Translations under genes and position numbers: made by a program
The notes under the pieces: model-generated
What the model saw: only the letters and a program-made list of their open reading frames with translations
What the model was told of the DNA's origin: nothing
Databases searched by the model: none
Assembly (NCBI RefSeq): GCF_022539315.1
Contig: NC_066323.1
Location: 19,581,719 to 19,645,718 of the forward strand
Source: Serinus canaria
Lineage: Eukaryota > Chordata > Aves > Passeriformes > Fringillidae
Direction: 5' to 3'
Length of the DNA: 64,000 nt
Shown: piece by piece, positions 55,401 to 64,000 of the stretch
How positions within the stretch are numbered: the first letter of the stretch is position 1
Layout: each line of letters starts with the position of its first letter

Positions 55401-57412
55401 CCTGGCTTTCTTCCTGAGGACACAATGCCTCTGGTAGGTGGGAATGCCCAGCGTTATTTGAATTTTGCACTCTTTTCCCTGCTGTTACTGGATTTCCCTA
55501 TTAAATCTGTCCTGGTTAGCTGCTCCCCACACCTTCCACCCATAAAAATCCCCGTGCAGAGCCTCCCAGGGGTCACCTGGTGGGGTTACAGCAGGGCTGC
55601 CCTCTGCAAACACCAGGCTCTGGCACCTGCCAGGCTGTTCCTTCCCTTTGTGCTGCTCCCTGTGCAGTGAGGGAAAATGGAAACAGCTTCTCCCGTGGCA
55701 GCTTTGCGACCTGGGAGCTCATAAAGGCAAGAGCACTTTTAATTATGAGCTTGTTCTGATTATGCCCAGGCTTTGTTTCCTCCCACAGAGCAGGCCAACC
55801 CTCTGAGGTCAGGATGAACTTTGGATACAGAACTTCTGGCACTTGCAATCAGGAAAGCTGGAGAGTTTCCCCCTCCTGAAGCCAGGCACCTGCACTGTGT
55901 GATGTATGGCTCCCCCGAGGCCAGTTCTCCTGGCCATAACGCTGCTGAAAGCAGAGCAAACACATTTGTTCCTGGACACAAAATGGTCTTTCTGTTTCCC
56001 CAGGCTCTGCACTGCCCCAGGAGCCCCCTGTTCTCCTCCCAGCTGGGAGATGGAAGGGACTGAGGGAGCCTTTTGGTAAAGATTCTCATCCTAGGCTTGG
56101 AATTGAGGTTTCTGTAGCTGGGCTCTCTCCTTACACCCTGAACTTGAGCTGACTTGAAAAGGAACTCTGAGCCCTCCTTGGAAAGGGAAAGGAGGGCCTG
56201 GCAGGAGAGGTTGGAGCTGGAGACCCCTTTCAGTTCCCCTCTCCTGCTGACTCTTTGTGGAAAATGACAGCTCAGGTGCCAGGCCCCTTGGACAAAGGGT
56301 CTGAACCATGAGGGAAAAATTGATTTTTATTCTGGCTTGGAGCAGGATTACTGTGGAATCTTCCAGGGTACTGCATCTCTGTCTGGGCACTGTTGCCCTC
56401 TGTTTGCTGGATGCCAGTACAGCTGTAATGGTTATGGCCAATTAATTAGAACCACTTCCCCTTGTTTTCCCCTTATAAATCACTTCCTCTCTAGTCAGCC
56501 TGCAGAGAAAACAAGGGGAGAGTGAAACAAGTCTGGAGTAAAATATGAAGCTCCCTTTTATTCCGTATTTCAGACAAAGGCAGGCTGTGGGACAGGCAGG
56601 GAATGGGCTTTCTGAGCTCTGTGAATTCACACTCTCTTTATGAGCCTCTTCAGTGCATGAAGTGAAGTTTTTCATGGCTGTGGCTGCTCACTTTGAATGG
56701 CTGTGAAGTCTGGGTCACGGCAGAGCAGTGTAAATTCCCTTCCTCCTGGCTGCCATCGGAATTAGCTTTTTCCAAAGTGCAAAGCCTGATGAGGGCGGGT
56801 CAGCTCGGAGCTGGGCCATGATGAGGATCCTAATCAGGGCTTCAGCCTCGGTTTTCACCCTGATTGTGAAGGAAGAGCAGGGTGCTGCTTTTGTGTGCCT
56901 TTGGCTTTGTTTAAAGGCTTTCTAGAAGTTACTTTTGGCCAACTCTCCTGCTGCCTTACCTCCATTCTCCATGGAAAATGGACCAGGCTTGGTGTAGCTG
57001 GAACTGGGTGGGATAAGTCTGGGCTTTTGTCCTTAGCTGCTTGGAAGGTTTGTGTGATCTTGGCTAGGGCTCTTTTCTGTCCCACCTGAGGGGTCTCATC
57101 CATGGGTCTGTCCCTGTAAAAAGTCCCAGGAATGAATGTGATTTTATCTGTAAAGATTTCAAGGTGAGCTGGGTGTGGATTTCCCTCAGGGGCAGCCTGG
57201 TGGGGGGGATGTGATCCACAACGCGGGGTGGGCAAAGGGGAGACAACCAGCCCAGCTCTGCTTTCCAAATATCTGTGGATGGGTCAGCTCAGAGTGCTTG
57301 GCCAGCGCTGCCTTGAGGTGTGGGATGGTCCCACAGGCTCCTGATCCCACCCAGGCATTGACACACTGTCCTTGGTCAGTGTGGGATGCAGGCACTGGGG
57401 AAAGGGGGAAGG
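52429..57412. other. Unique non-coding DNA
   Basis: About 5 kb, the longest stretch without a recognised mobile element before the last one. A GT-rich run lies at 52788-52812. AT-rich 54615-54655 has 'ttaattatttttttaatt'. Element-like motifs occur around 55690-55770 ('cttttaattatgagcttgtt') and 56755-56850. No exon recognised. Confidence 0.4.
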
Positions 57413-57618
57413 GGCCTCAAGCTGCACCATGGGAGGTTCAGGTTGGTATTGGGGAAATTTCTTCCCTGAAAGGGTGGTCAGGCACTGGGGCAGGCTGCCT
57501 GGAGGTGTTCAAAAATGAAGTAGATGTGGCACTTGGAAATATGGGCATGGTGGGATTTGGCTGAAGGTTGGATTTGATGATCTTGAAGGTTTTTCCAGCC
57601 TGAATGATTCAATGACTC
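57413..57618 (+). mobile_element. CR1 LINE, 3' fragment
   Basis: Sense CR1 of the 28856 subfamily: 'gggaggttcaggttggtatt', 'tttcttccctgaaagggtgg', 'tcaggcactggggcaggctg', 'gtagatgtggcacttggaaa', 'gttggatttgatgatcttga', tail 'tgaatgattcaatgactc'. Confidence 0.93.
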
Positions 57619-58359
57619 TCTGGCCAGAGCTTTTCCCAGCTCTTTCCCACTGCAGCTGTACTACTTTATTTTCCAGGGGTTGTTCTTTCCAGCCTTTGTT
57701 GGCTTCCCAGATACCTTTGCAAGCTTCCTCCAGCTAAGGCTGAGCAGTGCAGCCATTCCTACTTTCCAAACCTTTCATCAAGGTGGAAGTCTAGGCACTG
57801 TGTGAACTACACTGTTTCTCTTTTATCCCAAATTGAGAAACCTTAAACAAAATAGCCCCTTGGCATTGTTCCTAGGAAACCACGCAGCAGGCAGTTGGAA
57901 ATAATCATACAGATAATTTACTTGAACACTGCCCATAGGCACATTTTAGTCTTCTCCTCTATTTCTAAGGAAATTGGAAAGAGGGGCAGTGTTACTGTCT
58001 TTTGAGAAATAATAGAGGCCCAGGGTTGCACAGGCTGCAATTCTGGAATTTCTTTTGTAGCATTAAGGGAAAATTTAAAAAAAAATAAAAAGGAACAACC
58101 CAAACCTTAACCTGCAAGCAGGGGTAAGCAAGTGAACTCTGTTCTTTTTTCAGATAGAAAAAAGTTCATTCACAAGTTTGTTTTTTTTTTAATACAAATA
58201 TCCAGAGGCTATTTTGAGTGCTAGTGAGAGATCTTATTAGGCTCTTGTTTTGAAGAGGGATTAACAAAAGTTTGTGGAGGGAAGTAGATTTTGGCTGACA
58301 TGGTTATATTGTTGCAGTCTTCCCCCCCTTCCAAAGTTTTCATCTTCCAAAACTACAGA
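57619..58359. other. Unique non-coding DNA
   Basis: AT-balanced with short A and T runs (A-rich near 58074-58090, T10 near 58180). No exon or repeat family seen. Confidence 0.4.
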
Positions 58360-58640
58360 TTTTTAATTAAAAAAAAAAAAAAAAGGGAGGAGGGGGGGGA
58401 ATTCTCGGCCTTTCAGCTCTGCAGCACATACAGACAAATAAATTAAAAAGTGGGAGAAGTGGAACTAACCCAATAATCCGTGAAAACCTAATTTCCCTCA
58501 CAAGCGTCGCTGACGCAAACGTCTCCCCTCTCCCTTCCCCTTCTCCAGTGCAGGGGCAGCGATTGGAGAAATTGGCTAACAAGATCAGAAATTTAATTAC
58601 CGTTCTGCCTCCCCTTCCCAAGAAATTGGATGTCACACTT
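58360..58640. promoter_or_regulatory. Candidate conserved non-coding element
   Basis: After an A16 run (58369-58384) and a G-rich run, repeat-free sequence combines CpG sites ('caagcgtcgctgacgcaaac') with homeodomain-type and SOX/CCAAT-like motifs ('aacccaataatccgtg', 'gcgattggagaaattggcta', 'gaaatttaattaccgttc'). Enhancer-like by composition. Confidence 0.33.
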
Positions 58641-59224
58641 CCTTGTAGCCTGTTTTGAAGACGTGCTGGGGCTGGTGTTCACATGACTTGAACCTGACTC
58701 CCTACCCTCTCCCTCCACTTTCCTCCCCCTATTCCACATGGAAATATTCACCCAGTGCAGCTAATCCTTGGATCAGCTGGGATGTGAGAGGCCATGGGTG
58801 CACTGAAGGCCATGGTAAGGCTTTGCCAGGCCTACATGGAGCCACTTTGGGTTCCTGGTGTTGGGGGGAGCATCAGAGGGGAGAGAGCAGGAGGTGGAAT
58901 GTGCCATGGAGCACCATCTCCAGGTGCTTCCCATGTCTCCTTCTCATGCTGGAACAGGCAAAAGGAGTGGACAGGGTCAGAGGGGGCTCTGGGTTTGATC
59001 TAGTATTTCTCCTCTGGTTTTATGCCTGGGCCACAGACAGCACAAAGAGGAGTTTTCCTGTCTGTTCAAGCTGTCTCAGATCTACCCCCCCAGTTTTTCC
59101 CTCGTTGCTCCCAGGCTGAAGCTGTTGCAGGGTTCCTGTGGATGCTGAGGAGCACAGCCTGTCCCTGCCTGGCTGTGGTGAGGGCAGAGATGAATGAGGA
59201 GCAGGAGAGAGGAAACATGGTTCA
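58641..59224. other. Unique non-coding DNA
   Basis: No feature recognised. Confidence 0.4.
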
Positions 59225-59600
59225 CTTTGTAGTGTCACTTCTATCACCGGTAGGGATCTGGGATGTGTAATTAGCTGAAAAGGAGGCTGCTCTGCATAAC
59301 ACAGGCCTGCTGTCCCCAGCCCAGCAGGCCGGGTGACCCAGCCTTTGGTCTCCTGGCTGGCAATGTCACCGCAGTCCCCTGGCAGCACAGCAGCCTCGCT
59401 GGAGACAGATGCTCTGTTTATTTTTCCATTTGTATTCCCAGCGTGTCCCGCACCCCGTGCTAACTGTAAGCCTGGCTTAGAAATTCCCTTATCAGATAAT
59501 GAATAATGATTTATTGAACATATGGGTAAACAGCACAGATAAGATATAAATACACTTCGGAAGAGCAGTTGCATTTGTAAGGATCTGTACCAAACCCGCC
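59225..59600. promoter_or_regulatory. Candidate element with GATA cluster
   Basis: Repeat-free. TTATCAGATAA (59489-59499) is a symmetric pair of GATA cores, and CAGATAAGATA (59537-59547) holds two more, giving four cores in about 60 bases. Nearby 'gataatgaataatgatttat' and 'gtgtaattagctgaaa' add homeodomain-type sites. A minus-strand frame of 233 codons crosses here without any recognisable domain. Confidence 0.35.
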
Positions 59601-62270
59601 CGTGGATTCCAGCTCCGCTTCCAGCTGCCACAAAGGCATCTCCTGCTTGGGCTGCTGTGCATCCCTGCAGCTCCCCATCCCTGGGGGAAAAACAAAGGGC
59701 AAGGGCTGAGGGCAAAGTCACCTGCCAGGAGATGCTTGCAGGGATATGGGCATTAATTCACTCTGGCTGTAGGAGCCAGGCTGAAGCGTAAGCAGGCTGC
59801 AGTACTTAAGCCAAAATTTGAATTTTGATTTGATTTTAAACAAGATTGAAGATTTGTTCACCCACTTGCAACAAAGCAAGGCTATGGAAGCAGTGTTGCT
59901 CACACTGCTAAACTGGGATGAAGACAGGAGGCACGGCTGCTCTGTGAACACAGGGTGGGACCCCAAACTTATGGGAAGGGTGATGTTGTCTTCTGGAAAA
60001 TGGGTTCCTGGCACTGAACCCTCCCAGGTGCACTAACCAGCCTACTGGTGTGCTTGGCCGTGCTCTGCCTCCCTGTCAATGGATTCTGTACAGCATGCAA
60101 AGAGCAAAATCAGCTCTGTTAGCTGCTGGGTACCTGATTTTTGTGCTGTGGCTGCCTCTGGAGGGAGATGGAAGGCAGTATCCAGCTGTAAACTCAGGGA
60201 TATGGTATGAATGTGGTGACAAATGCTGTTTGCGCTGCCCTGGGGTGGAAAGACTCACTTACCTTTCCTTTTGGAGTAACTCGTTCCCAGCAAACACCCT
60301 CTCAGAGGCTATCCTCAGTGAAATGAATGGCTGCCCATGTGTCCTTGTTGGGTCTCCCACATCTTTGCTGCTGAGTTTGCTGGTGGAGAGCCCTTTGGAG
60401 GTTCAGCACTGCTTTGTCTAGGGTTGTCCAGGAGTTGTGGTGACTCCAGTCCTGCTCATCCTCTGTGCATCATCTCCTATGTGGCACCCACTGCCTCAGG
60501 TGACCTCTCCCACCTGCCAGGTGTGTGCAGCTCCTCTCTGCAGCAGAGTGGGGGGAGCTGTCAGCTTGGCCTCTGGATTTATTCCTCCTGCTGCCCTTGA
60601 GAGCCACTCCTCCACTTCGGCCAGGGGATCTGCCATCAGCCAGCAAGTGTTATTTGCAGCCCTTCCAAGGTCATGGATAAATGATAGCTGTGCTTTTCTC
60701 TCTGTTTAATCATCAGTCACCAAAGGCAGGGATGTTCAGATCCTTTAAAGCAGAGCAAAGTCAAACCTCGCTGGGTGGGCTGGAAGGATGTGAAGGGTTG
60801 TGAAAGACCTGCCTAAGCTTGAGACATTTGAACCCAGCCTGGCATTATGGGGGTTGTGATGTCCACCTGGACAAGCAGATAGAGACAATTGTTCAAGCTA
60901 ACGTGGGATAATCCTGTGAGATGCAGAGAGGGGAGAGTTCAAGTGTCCTCAGAGATCATCTTTTGGGTGCAGGGAGTTGGTACAATTGATGAGTGTGGGA
61001 ATACTGTGAGTTTGGGTTTTCCATCTTTGGTCCTGCCACCACAAAAATGTTTTTTTTTTTCTAGTGCTCTGCAGTAGTGGTTGGGAAATTGCTTTCCTTG
61101 GGGCTTTTGTGGGGACTTGGGCTATCATTTTCTTTTTTGATCTGGAGATTTTTCAGTGATTCAACATTGCTCTTGCTCCCTCCTGGCTGTCCTCATCATC
61201 CTCTTGCTTTATCCCAGCAGGCCTGGCTCACCACCATGTGACCTCTGGGCAAAAAGGTAAATGACAAAATCCCAGGGACAGGAGCCTGATAAAGCTTTGT
61301 GATCCAATCTGTTGGTGAGTACAGCCATGGAGAGAATTCGATTTGCATACATTTCCTACCCGGAATTCCTCTGGAGCTATTGGGAGTCACCATAGCTAAC
61401 ACAGGCTCTGAGCTGTGGGGTTTATGTGCCTGCAGGAACGACCCCCATTTGCTTTCTTGGAAAGAGATTTACTGGAGTGTTTTTTGTCTTATTGTCCACC
61501 ACCCCTCCTCCTTTCCCTGCCCTTGGGGGGATTTTGTGCTGCTGTGGAGACTCTTTGATCTGAGTTAATTCTTTGATGAAGCTTCACAAGACAATAGGAA
61601 AACAGAGCAGCACTCTGGGGAGAATCCTTCCTGCTCAAAGAGAAAAAGGTGGGAACCATGCTGGCTTGGTGAGTTGGTGCAGCCCAAAGGCAAAGAGCCT
61701 CCCTTGCTTCTCCTGGGGCTGTACTTCAGTGCTGGACACCAGGATGTGGATTCTGCTCTGAGCCGGGGGTGGGGGGGTGGGAAATCTGGGAAAGGCTGGA
61801 TGCCAGAGTGTGTTGGGGAATCAGGGTGAGAAATCACCAAAGAGAGCGTGGGGAGCTGCCTGGTGGAGGGACATGGGCCCCATGGGCCTTCTTGCTCTAG
61901 GAAGAGGTTTAGGGGTCACTGGTGGGGGACAGCCCCGTAGCCTTGGCCAGTTTGGAGTGTGGCTCTTGTTGTGTCGGAGCCAGAGCTAGGGCTGCTGTTA
62001 GAGGAAGTTTCTAAGCCCAGTTGTTCTTTCCCAAGGCTTGTTGGCTTTCCCATACAAATTGGGGTGGATGTAGCCATGGATTCAGCTCCTGCCATATGAG
62101 GCTCCTGTAGCTGATCTTCACCTTGGAGAAGCAGGCACCAAACGAAGCTATGTGTGCCAGGGACCACCGGGAACCCAGCTCCCGTGGGAAAGTCACCAAG
62201 GAGCTGCCTCTCCTTGGCCTGGGTGTCTCCTCCTTCCCTTCCTGTGGCTGCTGCCCTGTTAATTGATTAC
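59601..62270. other. Unique non-coding DNA
   Basis: About 2.7 kb with no repeat family or exon. An isolated POU octamer ATTTGCAT lies at 61341-61348 and T10 near 61051. Confidence 0.4.
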
Positions 62271-62600
62271 TGCCCCGTTCAGCCCTTGCTTGTGGAGCTG
62301 AATGCGCTGAGTTAAAGCACGAGAGCGGAGAAAGGCAGCAGCGATTCCGAGCGCTGGGCTCGCCTCTGAAAGATTACAGCACAATCTAATGAGCTCATTA
62401 ATTTCATTTCATTAACCAAACACTGCTTGTGGAGAATGGCAAATATTTAAAGAAGCGCAGCAGGGTCAGAAACACATTTAATTAATGTTGTCACGTGGTG
62501 CTGAGAACAGGAGGGGGGAATAAATCCTGGTGCCATACATTAACATCCATGGTGACTTCTCTTTTATATTTAATGTGCTGCTTGGGTGAAAGGCCTGCCT
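62271..62600. promoter_or_regulatory. Candidate element with homeodomain palindrome
   Basis: A CpG-bearing left part ('gattccgagcgctgggctcg') leads into AT-rich sequence with the perfect 14-base palindrome TAATGAGCTCATTA (62387-62400), then 'aatttcatttcattaaccaa', 'gcaaatatttaaagaagcgc' and 'cacatttaattaatgttgtc'. Repeat-free and motif-dense; a good enhancer candidate, unproven. Confidence 0.38.
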
Positions 62601-64000
62601 GGCTCCTGAGAGCACAGTGCCTGAGCAGCTGAGTATGTTTCCCCTTCCTCCCAGGGTCCATGGAAGCCAGGCAGTGCTGTTATCCTGTTTAGAAGGGAAT
62701 GATACACACAGGAGGAGGGGGCTCCATCGTGGGATCCATGGGGGTGATACTGGTTCCCTGTGGTCCTTCTCCTTGCTAGGCCATGCCTACTGTGATTATC
62801 ACACTAAACTGGTGATACCCTGAGCTTATCAACTCCCTGTTCAGCCAGCTGGGCACTGTGGGTGCCTCAGTGGGAGTGAAATCCAAAGTGCCAAAAATTA
62901 TAGGGAAGAGAGGGTCAGATCCTCTCTCAACTCCTTTGAAGTTTGGTGCACTTGGCTGTTTGTAGGATCAGGTATCAATCACAGAGGTTACAAAGTGGGT
63001 TCTTATCCCCTTCTTCCCTGTCTCTAAGGGAATTTGGATCTGGGTTTTTTTGGCACAAACTGTCTGCATATTTAATAATCTGTTGTGGAGGTGGGCTTTG
63101 CTAAAATATCATTTTGATGTGGGGGAGGACATCTCATTTGTGGCTCTTCCGTTAGGGCTGCTGTGAGGCATCCAAGGAAAACTACAGATTGCTTTTCTGA
63201 TTGTCCTGGTACACTCTGCTTCTTCAGGAAAATTGAATTAGGATAGATACCTGGATTGCACCTGAAGGTCTGGGTTTCTCACTGGCAAATTATTTCTGTG
63301 GTTCCAGTTCAAGGAGCATCCAAACTAAAACAATCTTGGTGGGAGTGGAGCTGGATTTTTACCCTGGAGTCTGGCAGCGCTCTCGAGTTTCTGCCTGTGC
63401 TTTGTGATATATTGGGGTACAGGTGGCTCTGCTAAAGGGCCCTGCTGCTGAGAGGGCCAGGAGATGGCCCTAATTTAGGGTAAGTGATCAGCTGAGCTTG
63501 CCTGGGATCTTAGTAGGGCCAGGAGTCTGGTACCACGAAAATCTGCTTGGCCAAGGAGTTGTAAAACCAAACCTGCCTTGGGGGACCCCTTCATCCTGCC
63601 AGCAAACCTCAGGGCTTCACCCATTCCTTTGCAAGCCTCTCCTCAGAGCAGAGCTGTGAGTGTGTGGGCAGGACCACCTCTCCCTTGTGATAAAAGCAGA
63701 TGCCCTGTGCTTGGCAATATTCCTCAGTGACAATTCCAGCAAGCAGTAGTGATGGTGGGGGCAGTTCAAAGCAGGGCTGCAGCTTGGCTGGGCAGCAGGC
63801 AGGGCTGGGGGGGCTCTCATTAATTCCACAGCTGGAGGAAGCTGCTGAGCTCAAAGACTGAGCATAAATTGTCCATGATTTAGTCCTTCAGTGACAGCTT
63901 TCTCCTCAGAGTCTGGCGCTTCCACAGACAATTCCAAGCAGTAGGTGAAGGCAAAGAGCAGGAGGAACTGGTGTCCTTTGGCTCTGCTGTGTGGCAGCTC
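62601..64000. other. Unique non-coding DNA to window end
   Basis: No repeat family, exon or RNA recognised. Ordinary composition. Confidence 0.4.

Noticed and set aside
59020..59721. 233-codon minus-strand frame
   Set aside because: No recognisable domain or exon structure; it crosses the GATA-rich element and overlaps other open frames, as expected in stop-poor DNA.

Overview
This window reads as non-coding DNA from a bird, most likely a songbird. The main evidence is the interspersed repeats. Almost all recognisable ones are 5'-truncated CR1 LINE copies in both orientations, many ending in the CR1 tail (variants of ATTCTGTG). There is one LTR whose layout resembles passerine ERV LTRs and a second, weaker LTR-like piece. 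There are no Alu/B1-type SINEs and at most one faint MIR-like trace. The assignment to passerines rests on memory of repeat families and was not searched.

I find no convincing protein-coding exon on either strand: no recognisable domain, no long conserved frame, no plausible splice-bounded exon. The long open frames have trivial explanations: a CCAT tetranucleotide array open in several frames, antisense CR1 tails that give recurring look-alike peptides, or stop-poor GC-rich DNA. The only real protein remnant is a frameshifted, internally deleted CR1 reverse transcriptase around 51.4-51.8 kb that still shows an F-A-D-D catalytic box. I see no tRNA, rRNA, CRISPR or operon structure; RNA genes without strong sequence signatures (lncRNA, miRNA) cannot be excluded.

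Layout. 0-8.5 kb is repeat-rich: five CR1 copies, a minus-strand LTR at 2.76-3.13 kb, a 25-bp minisatellite and a 170-bp (CCAT)n array. 8.5-14.8 kb is mostly unique, with a CpG-dense patch at 11.7-12.24 kb ending in an A-rich tract, a small CR1 piece and a second LTR-like piece at 13.4-13.7 kb. 14.8-30 kb has scattered CR1 copies of several ages, including an old one near 20.1 kb, homopolymer tracts and a 79-bp tandem duplication. 30-44 kb has a 16-bp perfect inverted repeat, short tandem duplications, a CR1 nested inside an older opposite-strand CR1 (36.0-36.4 kb), and AT-rich homeodomain-motif-rich stretches. 44-58 kb holds more CR1 pieces, the CR1 with reverse transcriptase remains and a 230-bp polypyrimidine tract. 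58-64 kb is nearly repeat-free, with three enhancer-like stretches.

The likely role of the window is regulatory or structural: a long intron or gene desert. Repeat-free, AT-rich blocks dense in TAAT/ATTA cores, octamers and GATA sites resemble avian conserved non-coding elements. That is inference from composition and motifs; a multi-bird alignment would decide it. I did not find a credible new biological system here.
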